A stretch of DNA of 64,000 nt from Caulobacter segnis ATCC 21756 (GCF_000092285.1 NC_014100.1:3782001-3846000), one strand, 5' to 3'. Positions 45,635 through 55,315 are shown, numbered from the stretch's first letter. Notes: generated from the letters alone by a model not told the origin. Numbers and translations are program-made.

Positions 45635-47130
45635 TTGGCGTATGCGAGGCCGAGCAGGCCTTCGACCACCACCGCCCGCGCGTCGACCGGCAGGCCGGCG
45701 CGGTTCAGGGCGCGAGCGATGCGGGCGCGATCGACGGGCGCGGGTCCGTTGGCCCCAGCGTCCAAGGCGATCGACAAGGCCATCAGCGCCGCCTCGCCCT
45801 TGCGCTTGGCGCTCGCGGCGTCTTCCAGGATCTGGACACGCGCCGCCGACGCGGCGGGACGGCCCAGGTCGAAGGCCGCGAACTGGGTCCGCGTGTCGGC
45901 GTCCATGGTTCCGCCCAGGCTGGACAACAGCACGGCGGCCGCCGGAGCGGGCGACTTGGCGCCGCCGGTCGCGCCGCGGCCGACCAGATTGCTCAGCACC
46001 TGGTTGTCGACCTTGCCCGAGGCCGCGCCGATCAGGGCGTCGAGGATGGCGAGATCCGTGGCCGAGGCGCCGGGGATCACGTCCTGGGTCAGACGGCTGC
46101 GGATCGCCTGGGCGCTCTCGACATCGCCCGCCGCCACGGCCGCGCGGGCCAGCAGCACCGGATCCTGCAGCGGGCCGCCGGCCTTGGCCAGGGCCGCGAT
46201 CGACGGGGCCGTGGCGCGGGCGGCCTCGCTGAAAGCCGGCAGGGTCTTGGCTTGGCGCAGGAAGGCGAGATCCGAGGCCTCGGCCGCGGTAAGGTCATGA
46301 CCGATGTCGGCCACGGGGGCCGGCGGCGGGGCCGCCACGGCCTTCAGCGCCGGCGAGGCCGAGGCCAGGGCGGCGGCGGACTGGACGTCCAGGTTCAGCC
46401 GGCGTGACAGGGCGTAGTTGACCCCGTTCTTCAGATTGGCCGCGCCGGGCGGCGTGCCGGCCAGGGCCGCGCCCATCAGGCGGGCGTAGTCGGCGTCCTT
46501 CGTCTGCTGCTGGGCCAGTTGGAAGGTCAGTTGGGCGGCGTCGAGCTGGGCGGCCTTCAGCTGGCAGAACGCGCGCAGGCGAACCCAGTAGGCCGCGCTG
46601 CGATCGACGATCAGGTCTTGCTCGGTGCGGCAGGCCTTGTCGTCGTCTCCCGCGATCAGGGCGGCCTCGGCCGTCGCCATCGACAGGGCTGAACTGCCCG
46701 GACCACCGGTCGCGCGGTCGAGGATGGCGTTCGCGCCCTTGGCCTCGCCCAGGGCGATCAAGGCCAGGCCCCGCGCCGCGCCCATTTCGACCTCGTCGCC
46801 GGCGTCGGCCGGGCCGTTGGCGCCGGTCGACAACACGCGCCGCGCCAAGCTGGCGAAGGCCGGCGACAGGGGCTTGGATCCCGCCAGCTTGGGCAGCGCG
46901 TCGCGCAGGATCCCCGGCGCGGTGTCTTTCCAGAGGTCCGACGGAATCCCGGTGTCGGCGACGGCGCCGGAGAAGTAGTCCGGCGCGGCCAGGGTCTTGA
47001 CCCTGACGTCTTCCTGGGCGCGCGCGGCGCTCCCGGAGAGCGATGGCGACAGCGACAGGACAAGCGCGCTGGACAGCAGCAGCAGGCGCGGAGAACGCGG
47101 GAGCGAGATCATGGAGCGGTTATGACGCAT
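45631..47130 (-). CDS. Secreted alpha-helical protein of unknown function
   Basis: A 499-residue protein with a long signal peptide (LLLLSSALVLSLSPSLSGSAARAQ) and an almost wholly helical, Ala/Leu-rich body (for example LAQQQTKDADYARLMGAALA and LLARAAVAAGDVESAQAIRS) that looks like degenerate helical repeats. Two cysteines (KACRTEQDL, RAFCQLKAAQ) could bond in the periplasm. I do not recognise the family; it looks lineage-specific. ATG at 47130 is chosen, but 47112 is possible. It overlaps xerD by 4 bp and is divergent from aroK with only about 60 bp between. Confidence 0.75.
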   Translation of the reverse strand: MRHNRSMISLPRSPRLLLLSSALVLSLSPSLSGSAARAQEDVRVKTLAAPDYFSGAVADTGIPSDLWKDTAPGILRDALPKLAGSKPLSPAFASLARRVLSTGANGPADAGDEVEMGAARGLALIALGEAKGANAILDRATGGPGSSALSMATAEAALIAGDDDKACRTEQDLIVDRSAAYWVRLRAFCQLKAAQLDAAQLTFQLAQQQTKDADYARLMGAALAGTPPGAANLKNGVNYALSRRLNLDVQSAAALASASPALKAVAAPPPAPVADIGHDLTAAEASDLAFLRQAKTLPAFSEAARATAPSIAALAKAGGPLQDPVLLARAAVAAGDVESAQAIRSRLTQDVIPGASATDLAILDALIGAASGKVDNQVLSNLVGRGATGGAKSPAPAAAVLLSSLGGTMDADTRTQFAAFDLGRPAASAARVQILEDAASAKRKGEAALMALSIALDAGANGPAPVDRARIARALNRAGLPVDARAVVVEGLLGLAYAK

Positions 47131-47189
47131 GACGGGGTTCTCGCAAACTTGGGCTTTGGCCAAGCCTCGTGTAAACCCGCGACCGCATC

Positions 47190-47795
47190 ATGACCGAGTC
47201 CGCTCATCCTCCCGAAGACAAGGCGTCGGCGCGCCAGGGGTCCGAAGACCTGGCGCCGCTGCGCCAGAAGACCATCGTGCTGGTCGGGCTGATGGGCGTG
47301 GGCAAGTCCAGCGTCGGCCGCCGCCTGGCGACGGCCCTGAACCTGCCCTTCCGTGACGCCGACAACGAGGTCGAGGCCGCCGCCGGCCGCTCGATCTCCG
47401 AGATCTTCGCCGAGCTGGGCGAGGCCGCCTTCCGCGATGGCGAGCGCCGGGTGATCGCTCGTCTGCTGGAAGAACCGCCCCACGTTCTGGCCACGGGCGG
47501 CGGCGCCTTCGTCAACGCCGAGACCCGCGCCCTGATCAACGAGAAGGCCCTGTCGGTCTGGCTGAAGGCCGATGTCGAGCTGCTGGCCCGCCGCGTCTCG
47601 CGCAAGGACACCCGGCCGCTACTGAAGGGCAAGGACCCGGTCGCGGTGCTGACCGAGCTGGCCCGCGTCCGCAATCCCGCCTACGCCGAGGCGCAAGTGC
47701 ACGTCCAGACCGGCGACACGCCGCACGGGGTGGCCGTCGACGCCATCCTGACCGCGCTGCGCCAACGTCTGGCGCAAGGAGTTCCCGTTCGATGA
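47190..47795 (+). CDS. aroK: Shikimate kinase
   Basis: A 201-residue kinase that phosphorylates shikimate in aromatic amino acid synthesis. It has the P-loop GLMGVGKSS (33-41), the shikimate-binding [18 protein letters not shown] and the GGG motif ATGGGAFVN, plus the lid SRKDTRPLL. The N-terminal 25 residues are an extension common in alphaproteobacteria. Its stop overlaps the aroB start (ATGA), so the two are translationally coupled. Confidence 0.96.
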   Translation: MTESAHPPEDKASARQGSEDLAPLRQKTIVLVGLMGVGKSSVGRRLATALNLPFRDADNEVEAAAGRSISEIFAELGEAAFRDGERRVIARLLEEPPHVLATGGGAFVNAETRALINEKALSVWLKADVELLARRVSRKDTRPLLKGKDPVAVLTELARVRNPAYAEAQVHVQTGDTPHGVAVDAILTALRQRLAQGVPVR

Positions 47796-48904
47796 TCCGC
47801 ACAGTCTCCGTGGGCCTGGGCGACCGCGCCTATGACGTCGTCATCGGCCCCGGCCTGATCGATCGCGCGGGCGAGCGGATCGCGCCCGTCCTCGGAAAGC
47901 GCAAGCGCGTCGCGATCGTCACCGACGCCAATGTCGGCGAGCACCACGGCGAGCGCCTGGCGGCGTCCTTGGAAAAGGCCGGCGTCGCGGTCGACGTCAT
48001 CACCATCCCGCCCGGCGAGGAGAGCAAGAGCTTCGACGGCCTGTCCGAGCTTTCCGACCACCTGCTGGCCCTGAACCTGGAACGCGGCGACCAGATCGTC
48101 GCCTTCGGCGGCGGCGTCGTGGGCGATCTCGCTGGCTTCGCGGCGGCGATCTACAAGCGCGGCATCGATTTCGTACAGGTCCCGACCACCCTGCTCGCCC
48201 AGGTCGACAGCTCGGTCGGCGGCAAGACCGCCATCGACACCCCGCGCGGCAAGAACCTGATCGGCGCCTTCCACCAGCCGCGTCTCGTCCTGGCCGACCT
48301 CGACGTCCTGGCCACCCTGCCCGCCCGCGAGCTGGCCTGCGGCTACGCCGAGATCATCAAGTACGGCCTGCTGGGCGACTTCGCCTTCTTCGAATGGCTT
48401 GAAGCCAACGTCGCCAAGGTGCTGGAGCGCGACGTCGACGCCCTGGTCCGCGCCGTCGGCCGCTCGGTGGAGATGAAGGCCGAGATTGTCGCCGAAGACG
48501 AGAAGGAAGCCGGCCGCCGCGCCCTGCTGAACCTCGGCCACACCTTCGGCCACGCGATCGAGGCCGAGATGGGCTTTGGCGATGCGCTCAAGCACGGCGA
48601 GGCCGTCGGAGTCGGCATGGCCCAGGCGTTCCGCTTCTCGGCCGCCCAGGGCCTCTGCCCCAGCCAGGACGCCGTCCGCGCCGAGGCCGCCATCAAGGCC
48701 GCCGGCCTGCCGACCACGCTGGCGGATGTCCGTCCCGAGCCCTTCGACGCCGACGCCCTGGTCGCCCATTGCGGCCAGGACAAGAAGGCCGAGGGCGGCA
48801 AGCTGACCTTCGTGCTCGCGCGCGGCATCGGCGATGCGTTCGTCGCCAAGGACGTGGACCGGGCAGCGCTGAAGGCGTTCCTGATCGAGGAAGGGGCCCG
48901 CTAG
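47792..48904 (+). CDS. aroB: 3-dehydroquinate synthase
   Basis: A 370-residue enzyme of usual length that turns DAHP into 3-dehydroquinate, the second step of the shikimate pathway, with NAD+ and a divalent metal. It shows the NAD-binding [20 protein letters not shown], the conserved [20 protein letters not shown] and the metal site [15 protein letters not shown]. It is the second gene of the aroKB unit. Confidence 0.97.
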   Translation: MIRTVSVGLGDRAYDVVIGPGLIDRAGERIAPVLGKRKRVAIVTDANVGEHHGERLAASLEKAGVAVDVITIPPGEESKSFDGLSELSDHLLALNLERGDQIVAFGGGVVGDLAGFAAAIYKRGIDFVQVPTTLLAQVDSSVGGKTAIDTPRGKNLIGAFHQPRLVLADLDVLATLPARELACGYAEIIKYGLLGDFAFFEWLEANVAKVLERDVDALVRAVGRSVEMKAEIVAEDEKEAGRRALLNLGHTFGHAIEAEMGFGDALKHGEAVGVGMAQAFRFSAAQGLCPSQDAVRAEAAIKAAGLPTTLADVRPEPFDADALVAHCGQDKKAEGGKLTFVLARGIGDAFVAKDVDRAALKAFLIEEGAR

Positions 48905-48933
48905 GCCCCTCTCTCTTGGCGTCCGCGCGACGC

Positions 48934-49494
48934 CTAGGCCCGCTTGCGGCCCTTGAGCGTCAGCGCCACGGCCGCGACCAGGAAGTAGAACGCCCCGAAG
49001 CCCGCATAGGGCGCGATCTCGATCGGCGCGGGCGGATGGCCGCCGTGCTGCAGCGAGCGGGTGATCATGAAGACCCCGGCCAGGACCGACTGGGCGCCGC
49101 TCAGCACCATCGGCCATTGGCCGCCGACCGAGCGCCAGCGGCGCAGCCCCGCGACGAGCTGCAGGATACCGGAGAACCCGGCCCAGACGCCGAACACGGT
49201 CAGCACCCGGCGCGGCTCGACCTGCAGCGCGAGCAGCACCGCGGCCGCGACCAGCAGGCTGACGACCAGGTTGAAGGTCTGCGGCGGATTGGCCGCGAAG
49301 CCGCCGTTGGATCGCGCGTCCATCGCGTTGGCCAGGGCGTCCCAGGCCGGATAGGCGACCAGCAGCACGCCGCCCAGCAGCGGGTTGCTCGTCCCCACCG
49401 CGACGGCGGCGAGGATCCAGGCGACCGACACCGCGGCCCGCAGGAAATAGTAGCGCTTGAGACCGTCGCGCTGGACTTGATCGACCTGGGCCAT
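48934..49494 (-). CDS. DUF308 (HdeD-like) multi-pass membrane protein
   Basis: A 186-residue protein with five or six hydrophobic segments (AVSVAWILAAVAVGTSNPLL, LVVSLLVAAAVLLALQ, LTVFGVWAGFSGILQLVAG, YAGFGAFYFLVAAVALTL). It resembles HdeD/DUF308 proteins. The ATG at 49494 follows GGGAGG. It is divergent from the OhrR-like regulator, with three matching palindromes between, so it is the prime candidate for the regulated gene. No clear function is known. Confidence 0.78.
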   Translation of the reverse strand: MAQVDQVQRDGLKRYYFLRAAVSVAWILAAVAVGTSNPLLGGVLLVAYPAWDALANAMDARSNGGFAANPPQTFNLVVSLLVAAAVLLALQVEPRRVLTVFGVWAGFSGILQLVAGLRRWRSVGGQWPMVLSGAQSVLAGVFMITRSLQHGGHPPAPIEIAPYAGFGAFYFLVAAVALTLKGRKRA

Positions 49495-49521
49495 GGCGGC
49501 CTCCCTGAAGATGAGCTTTCC

Positions 49522-49605
49522 ATGTCGAGACATTATATGTCGCGACATATGATTGCTCTCTACAGCCCCTCGGTGAACGAGTCCAGGCATTATTTGTCAC
49601 GACAT
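49522..49605. promoter_or_regulatory. Three palindromic operator sites for the MarR/OhrR regulator
   Basis: ATGTCGAGACAT (49522-49533), ATGTCGCGACAT (49537-49548) and TTGTCACGACAT (49594-49605). The second is inside a perfect 16-bp palindrome, 49535-49550. The first two are 15 bp apart; all sit between the divergent membrane-protein and marR-type genes. Confidence 0.75.
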
Positions 49606-49646
49606 CTAATTTCGCGGTATGGAAGGAGGACGATCAGGAGCGCGCC

Positions 49647-50111
49647 GTGTCCGACTACATCCCCACCCTCGACCAGCAGCTGTGCTTCTCGCTGTACGGG
49701 GCCAGCATGGCGATCAACCGCGCCTACAAGCCGCTGCTGGACGCGCTGGAGATCACCTATCCGCAGTACCTGGTGCTGAGCGCCCTTTGGGAGACCGACG
49801 GCATGAGCGTCGGCGCGATCGGCGAACGGCTGGGCCTCGACTCCAGCAACGTCACCCCCCTGGTCAAGCGCATGGAGGGCGCGGGCCTGGTCAGCCGCGT
49901 CCGCAACCCCGCCGACGAGCGCCAGGTGGTGGTCAGCCTGACCGACGCCGGACGCGACATGCAGGCCCGCAGCACGTGCCTTGGCCAGACCCTGTTCGCC
50001 GCCGGCGGCATGAGCGTCGAGCGACTGGTGCAGCTAAACAAGGACGTCCAGGCGTTTCGGGATTCGGTCTCGCGCTTCGTGAGCGAGCAACCGCGCGGGT
50101 CGGGCCATTGA
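49647..50111 (+). CDS. OhrR-like MarR family transcriptional regulator
   Basis: A 154-residue winged-helix regulator of the MarR family, closest to OhrR: C13 in LDQQLCFSLYGASMAINRAY is at the position of the peroxide-sensing cysteine, followed by ITYPQYLVLSALWE, the HTH DGMSVGAIGERLGLDSSNVT and the wing NPADERQVVVSLTDAGRDMQ. OhrR releases DNA when the cysteine is oxidised by organic peroxides. The usual ohr target gene is not here; the operators and the divergent DUF308 gene suggest a different target. GTG at 49647 has AGGAG upstream. Confidence 0.9.
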   Translation: MSDYIPTLDQQLCFSLYGASMAINRAYKPLLDALEITYPQYLVLSALWETDGMSVGAIGERLGLDSSNVTPLVKRMEGAGLVSRVRNPADERQVVVSLTDAGRDMQARSTCLGQTLFAAGGMSVERLVQLNKDVQAFRDSVSRFVSEQPRGSGH

Positions 50112-50224
50112 GCCACGCCGGCCAGGGCCGCGTCGATCCGGCGCGGCCCTAGCAAGCCAATTGTGCCGCCAAGTCGCGCTCCAGCACTGGCGTTCCGCGC
50201 CCAGCCGGGGTAGCAGCCCCGCCC

Positions 50225-51853
50225 ATGATCCGCCTCGACAACATCTCCAAGCAGAACGGCCACCAGATCCTGTTCATCGAAGCCTCGATGGGCATCCAGA
50301 AGGGTGAGAAGGTCGGGCTGGTCGGCCCAAACGGCGCCGGCAAGACGACCCTGTTCCGCATGATCACGGGGCAGGAGCAGCCCGACGACGGGATCGTCTC
50401 GATCGATCCGGGCACGCGGATCGGCTATTTCAGCCAGGACGTCGGCGAGATGTCGGGCCAGAGCGCCGTGGCGGCGGTGATGGATGGCGTCGGCCCGGTC
50501 AGCGCCCTCGCGGCCGAGATGGCGCAGCTGGAGGCGGCCATGGTCGATCCGGACCAAGCCGACCAGCTGGACGCCGTCATGGAGCGCTATGGCGAGGTGC
50601 TGGAGCGCTTCCAGGAGCTGGACGGCTATGCGCTGGAGGCCCGCGCCCGCGAGGTGCTGGCGGGCCTGAGCTTCAGCCAGGAGCGCATGGACGGCGACGT
50701 CGGCCTCTTGTCAGGCGGCTGGAAGATGCGCGTGGCCCTGGCCCGCATCCTGCTGATGCGCCCCGACGCCATGCTGCTGGACGAGCCCAGCAACCACCTG
50801 GACCTGGAAAGCCTGATCTGGCTGGAAGCCTTCCTGAAGAACTACGACGGCGCGCTGCTGATGACCTCGCACGACCGCGCCTTCATGAACCGCATCATCG
50901 GCAAGGTGGTCGAGATCGACGCCGGCCAGCTGATAACCTATTCCGGCGACCTTGATTTCTACGACCAGCAGCGGGCGCTCAGCGAGGCCCAGCGCCAGGC
51001 GCAGTACGAGCGCCAGCAAGCGATGCTGGCCAAGGAAATCAAGTTCATCGAAAAGTTCAAGGCGCGCGCCTCGCACGCCGCCCAGGTCCAGAGCCGGGTC
51101 AAGAAGCTGGACAAGATCGAGCGCGTGGAAGCGCCGCGTCGTCGCCAGACGGTCCAGTTCGAATTCCAGAGCCCGCCCCGCTCGGGCGAGGACGTGATCA
51201 GCCTGCGCGGCGTCCACAAGGGCTACGGCGAGCGGCCGATCTACCAGGACCTCGACTTCCTGGTCCGCCGCAAGGAGCGCTGGGCCGTGCTGGGCGCGAA
51301 CGGCGCGGGCAAGTCGACGCTGCTGAAGCTGGTGGCCGGCGCGACCGAGCCCGACCAGGGCAAGGTCGCCATCGGGGCCAGCGTGAAGATGGGCTACTTC
51401 GCCCAGCACTCCATGGACCTGCTGGAGGGCGAGGAGACGATCTTCGAGTCGCTGGAACGCTCGTTCCCGCAGGCGGGCCAAGGGGCCCTGCGCACCCTGG
51501 CCGGCTGCTTCGGCTTCTCCGGCGACGACGTCGAAAAGCCCTGCCGCGTGCTGTCGGGCGGCGAGAAGGCGCGTCTGGTCATGGCCAAGATGCTGTTCGA
51601 TCCGCCGAACCTGCTGGTCCTCGACGAGCCGACCAACCACCTCGACATGGCGACCAAGGAGATGCTGGTGGCGTCCCTGGCGGACTTCGAGGGCACCATG
51701 CTGTTCGTCTCGCACGACCGTCACTTCCTGGCGGCCCTGTCGAACCGCGTGCTGGAGCTGACGCCGGAGGGCGTCCACCAGTACGGCGGCGGCTACACCG
51801 AATATGTCGCCCGCACCGGCCAGGAAGCGCCGGGCCTGCACCCGGGGGGCTAA
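50225..51853 (+). CDS. ABC-F family ATPase
   Basis: A 542-residue protein with two ABC domains and no membrane spans. Walker A GPNGAGKTT (34-42) and GANGAGKST, signatures LSGGWKMRVALA and LSGGEKARLVMA, Walker B MLLDEPSNHLDLE and LVLDEPTNHLDMA, and the inter-domain linker helix (QYERQQAMLAKEIKFIEKFK). ABC-F proteins bind the ribosomal E site and relieve stalling, or give antibiotic resistance; this one is closest to the YbiT type. Its ATG is 4 bases past a purine-poor stretch, with no clear ribosome site. Confidence 0.93.
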   Translation: MIRLDNISKQNGHQILFIEASMGIQKGEKVGLVGPNGAGKTTLFRMITGQEQPDDGIVSIDPGTRIGYFSQDVGEMSGQSAVAAVMDGVGPVSALAAEMAQLEAAMVDPDQADQLDAVMERYGEVLERFQELDGYALEARAREVLAGLSFSQERMDGDVGLLSGGWKMRVALARILLMRPDAMLLDEPSNHLDLESLIWLEAFLKNYDGALLMTSHDRAFMNRIIGKVVEIDAGQLITYSGDLDFYDQQRALSEAQRQAQYERQQAMLAKEIKFIEKFKARASHAAQVQSRVKKLDKIERVEAPRRRQTVQFEFQSPPRSGEDVISLRGVHKGYGERPIYQDLDFLVRRKERWAVLGANGAGKSTLLKLVAGATEPDQGKVAIGASVKMGYFAQHSMDLLEGEETIFESLERSFPQAGQGALRTLAGCFGFSGDDVEKPCRVLSGGEKARLVMAKMLFDPPNLLVLDEPTNHLDMATKEMLVASLADFEGTMLFVSHDRHFLAALSNRVLELTPEGVHQYGGGYTEYVARTGQEAPGLHPGG

Positions 51854-51894
51854 CGCCTCTCCCCCCCGCCCTCGGCATGGCCTAGAACAAGCTC

Positions 51895-53181
51895 ATGTTC
51901 ACCGCCCTGCTCGGCCTCGCGCCCATCGTCATCGCCCTGCTGACCCTCTCGGCGCTGTTCTCGGCGGCGGAGACGTCGATGACGGGCGCCAGCCGGTCGC
52001 GCATGCACCAGCTGGAGCGCGACGGCGACGCGCCGGCGCGGCGGGTCAACAGGCTGCTGTCCGATCAGGAGACGATGATCGGGGCCGTCCTGCTGGGCAA
52101 CAACCTGATCAACATCCTGGCCTCGGCCCTGGCGACCCAGGTGCTGACCACCCTGATCCCCGGCCCCTGGGGCGTGGCCGTCGCCACGGCGGTGATGACC
52201 GTGCTGGTCCTGGTCTTCGCCGAGGTGCTGCCCAAGACGGTGGCCATCGTCCGCTCCGACGACGTCGCCCGCGCCCTGTCGGGCCCCACCCTGTTCATCG
52301 TTCGGCTGTTCGGGCCGATCATCTACACGATCCAGTGGATCGTGCGCCGCACGCTGCGCCTGTTCGGCGTCAAGCTGGACATGGCCGTCGACGTGCTGGC
52401 CGCCCACGAGGAGATCCGCGGCGCGGTCGACTACCACCACTCCGAAGGCCTGGTGGAGACCGACGACCGACGGATGCTGGGCGGGGTGCTGGACCTGTCG
52501 GACATGGACGTCTCGGAGATCATGGTCCACCGCAAGTCGATGGTCCTGCTGGACGCCGCCCTCCCCGCTCGGGAGCTGGTCGACGAGGTGCTCGAGGCCC
52601 AGCACACCCGTGTTCCCGTCTATCGCAACGAGCCCGACAACATCGTCGGCGTGCTGCACGCCCGCGACCTGCTGAAGGCCCTGGCGGAGTCCCCCACGGG
52701 CGTCGAGGGCCTCGACATCGCCGCCATCCTGCGCGAGCCGTGGTTCATCCCCGACACCACCAACCTGAAGGACCAGCTGAACGCCTTCCTCAAGCGCAAG
52801 AGCCACTTCGCCCTCGTGGTCGACGAGTACGGCGCGCTGCAGGGCCTGGTGACGCTGGAGGACATCCTCGAGGAGATCGTCGGCGAGATCGACGACGAGC
52901 ACGACACCGCGCTGGACGGCGTGCGCAAGCAGCAGGACGGCTCGGTCAATGTCGACGGCCACGTCACGGTCCGCGACCTGAACCGCGCCATGGACTGGCG
53001 GCTGCCGGAGGGCGACGCCGTGACCATCGCGGGCCTCGTCATCCATGAGGCTCAAATGATCCCCGAGCCCGGCCAGACCTTCATCTTCCATCGCCATCGT
53101 TTCCAGGTGCTGCGGCGCCAGCGCAACCAGATCACCGCGCTGCGCATTAGCGCCTTGCTAGACGAGGGCGAGGGTCCGTGA
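51895..53181 (+). CDS. HlyC/CorC (CNNM) family membrane protein
   Basis: A 428-residue protein. The N-terminal CNNM domain has three to four membrane helices (IVIALLTLSALFSAAETSMT and GVAVATAVMTVLVLVFAEVL, with the conserved LPKTVA), followed by two CBS domains (about 205-335, including TRVPVYRNEPDNIVGVLH and HFALVVDEYGALQGLVTLED) and a C-terminal CorC_HlyC transport-associated domain. Members act in magnesium/cobalt efflux. It follows the ABC-F gene by 41 bp. Confidence 0.92.
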   Translation: MFTALLGLAPIVIALLTLSALFSAAETSMTGASRSRMHQLERDGDAPARRVNRLLSDQETMIGAVLLGNNLINILASALATQVLTTLIPGPWGVAVATAVMTVLVLVFAEVLPKTVAIVRSDDVARALSGPTLFIVRLFGPIIYTIQWIVRRTLRLFGVKLDMAVDVLAAHEEIRGAVDYHHSEGLVETDDRRMLGGVLDLSDMDVSEIMVHRKSMVLLDAALPARELVDEVLEAQHTRVPVYRNEPDNIVGVLHARDLLKALAESPTGVEGLDIAAILREPWFIPDTTNLKDQLNAFLKRKSHFALVVDEYGALQGLVTLEDILEEIVGEIDDEHDTALDGVRKQQDGSVNVDGHVTVRDLNRAMDWRLPEGDAVTIAGLVIHEAQMIPEPGQTFIFHRHRFQVLRRQRNQITALRISALLDEGEGP

Positions 53182-53268
53182 GCTGATCATCTGACAGCGA
53201 TGGAACCCAATCCCTTAGCGCGCGTTTAGGCCCATTGCTGGCCAGGGGCGGTCAGACGGAGGGGCAAG

Positions 53269-54864
53269 TTGGTCGGCTTGGCTGGGACGCAGTTTCGCGA
53301 CGTTTCGACGGACGACCTTTACGCACGCCTGGAGCAGGCCGAGGCCGCGCTCGCCGACGAAATCCGAAAGTCCGAAACCCTGGCGCGGGTGACCGAAGCG
53401 GTCGCCTCCACCAGTGATGTCGACGCCTGCGTCCAGGCGGGGATCGACGGCGCCCGCGAGATCATCGGCGCGGCCTACGGGGCGTTCTTCTACAATGCCG
53501 TGAGGGGCGACGGCGAGGCCTACACGCTCTATCGGCTGTCCGGCGCGCCGCCCGAGGCCTTCTCCAACTTCCCCATGCCGCGCAAGACCGCGGTCTTCGC
53601 CCCGACCTTCGACGGCGCCGGGGTCGTGCGCTCCAGCGATATCACCCAAGACCCGCGCTACGGCCAGAACACGCCGAGGAGCGGCATGCCCGAAGGCCAC
53701 CTGCCCGTGCGCAGCTACCTGGCTATTCCGGTCAGCAACCCGCAAGGCGTGGTGCTGGGCGGCCTCTTCTTCGGCCATCCGGAGCCTGGGCGCTTCACGG
53801 CGCGCGATGAGGCGCTGCTGGTGGGCCTGGGCGCCCAGCTGGCGGTGACCATCGACTCGATCCGCATCAACGCCGCCGCCCTGGATGAACTGGACCAGCG
53901 CCGCCGGGCCGAGGAGCGCCTGAAGTTCGCGCTGGATTCCGGGCGCATGGGCTCCTGGGACCTCGATGTCGCCACCCGCGCCTACGAGGCTTCCGACCTC
54001 TGCAAGGCCAATTACGGGCGCCGCACGGACGAGTCCTTCACCTTCGCGGACCTGATCGCCACGATCCATCCCGAGGATCGCCCACGCATCATGGCGGCGA
54101 TCGAGAGCGCCATCCGCGACGGGGCGGACTATGATGTCGAGTACCGCGTCGTCCTGCCCACGGGCGAGCTGCGCTGGCTGCACGCCCGCGGCCGCGCGGC
54201 CCAGACGGCCGACGACGGCGGCGCCCGGCGGCTGGCCGGGGTCTCCCTGGACATCACCGAGCGCAAGCGCGCCGAAGAGCGCCAGAAGCTGCTGGTCAAC
54301 GAGCTGAATCACCGGGTCAAGAACAGCCTGGCCACCGTGCAGTCGATCGCCGCCCAGACCCTGCGCTCGATCGCCTCCCCGGAATTCTTCCGCGAAGCCT
54401 TCGAGGCGCGGCTGATCGCCCTGTCCCACACCCACGACCTCCTGACCCGCGAAAGCTGGGAGGGCGCCAGCCTGCGCGAGGTGTTCGACGGCGAGCTGCG
54501 CGCCATGGCCGGCGAGGACCGCGTCACCTTCGACTACCAGGCGGATCTGCGGCTGAACCCGAAGGCCGCCGTGGCGCTGGGCATGGGGCTGCACGAGCTG
54601 GCGACCAACGCGGCCAAATACGGCGCCTGGTCGGTTCCGGGCGGGCGCGTGGTCGTCTCCTGGCGGCTGGAACCCAATCTGCTGCGTCTGACCTGGACCG
54701 AACATGGTGGTCCGACGGTGAAGCCTCCCACCCGCCGCGGCTTCGGCGCGCGGCTTCTTGAACGCGGTCTCGCGGCCGAGCTATCCGGCGCGGTCGAGCT
54801 GACCTATGATGCGTCTGGACTCGTCTGCCACATGGCGCTGCCCCTTCGCGCGCTGGAGCCCTGA
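53269..54864 (+). CDS. GAF-PAS HWE-family sensor histidine kinase
   Basis: A 531-residue soluble kinase. An N-terminal coiled coil precedes a GAF domain (about 35-205; FAPTFDGAGVVRSSDITQDP), then a PAS/PAC domain (about 220-330; ALDSGRMGSWDLDVATRAYE, TGELRWLHARGRA) and the HWE kinase core: [20 protein letters not shown] with H348, the N-box HELATNAAKYG and TWTEHGGPTV. TTG at 53269 is used, supported by GGAGGGG upstream; it is the only good start. The response regulator follows 4 bp later, so the two form a sensory pair. Its GAF domain is a close paralogue of that in the kinase at 7758. Confidence 0.9.
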   Translation: MVGLAGTQFRDVSTDDLYARLEQAEAALADEIRKSETLARVTEAVASTSDVDACVQAGIDGAREIIGAAYGAFFYNAVRGDGEAYTLYRLSGAPPEAFSNFPMPRKTAVFAPTFDGAGVVRSSDITQDPRYGQNTPRSGMPEGHLPVRSYLAIPVSNPQGVVLGGLFFGHPEPGRFTARDEALLVGLGAQLAVTIDSIRINAAALDELDQRRRAEERLKFALDSGRMGSWDLDVATRAYEASDLCKANYGRRTDESFTFADLIATIHPEDRPRIMAAIESAIRDGADYDVEYRVVLPTGELRWLHARGRAAQTADDGGARRLAGVSLDITERKRAEERQKLLVNELNHRVKNSLATVQSIAAQTLRSIASPEFFREAFEARLIALSHTHDLLTRESWEGASLREVFDGELRAMAGEDRVTFDYQADLRLNPKAAVALGMGLHELATNAAKYGAWSVPGGRVVVSWRLEPNLLRLTWTEHGGPTVKPPTRRGFGARLLERGLAAELSGAVELTYDASGLVCHMALPLRALEP

Positions 54865-54867
54865 TCT

Positions 54868-55236
54868 ATGAAGACACTCTCGTCCCTGAAGGTGCTGGTC
54901 GTCGAAGACGAAGCCCTGGTTTCCATGCTGGTCGAGGACATGCTGACCGACCTCGGCTGCACCGTCGTCGGGCCCGCCGCCGAGATCGAGGAGGCGTTGA
55001 AGCTTGCCGGCTCGGCGGATATCGACGCCGCCCTGCTGGACGTGAACCTGGGCGGTCGGCCGATCTTCCCGGTCGCCGACGCCCTGCGCAGCCGCGGCGT
55101 GCCCTTCGCGTTCGCCAGCGGCTACGGCGAGGCCGGCATCAGCGAGGACCACAAGGGCTCGGCCGTTCTGCAGAAGCCCTTCCGCGAGGCCGACCTGCGC
55201 CGCGTGCTGGAAGGCCTGGTCGCCCAGACGGCCTGA
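54868..55236 (+). CDS. Single-domain response regulator (FAT GUY type)
   Basis: A 122-residue receiver domain only: acidic pocket VEDEALV, phospho-acceptor D58 (ALLDVNLGG) and conserved K103 (LQKPF). It carries FAFASGYGE, the FAT/S-GY motif that marks receivers paired with HWE/HisKA_2 kinases. With no output domain it should signal by protein contact, for example in the general stress phosphorelay. It follows the kinase by 3 bp and ends at a strong terminator. Confidence 0.9.
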   Translation: MKTLSSLKVLVVEDEALVSMLVEDMLTDLGCTVVGPAAEIEEALKLAGSADIDAALLDVNLGGRPIFPVADALRSRGVPFAFASGYGEAGISEDHKGSAVLQKPFREADLRRVLEGLVAQTA

Positions 55237-55261
55237 ACACGCTCTTCTACCCGAAATGACG

Positions 55262-55292
55262 AGGGGCGGCCTCACGCAGGCCGCCCCTTTTT
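55262..55292 (+). terminator. Rho-independent terminator after response regulator
   Basis: Perfect 11-bp arms AGGGGCGGCCT / AGGCCGCCCCT, loop CACGC, followed by TTTT. It ends the kinase-regulator transcript. Confidence 0.9.
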
Positions 55293-55315
55293 CGTCCGCG
55301 CGCCGGAAACGAAGA

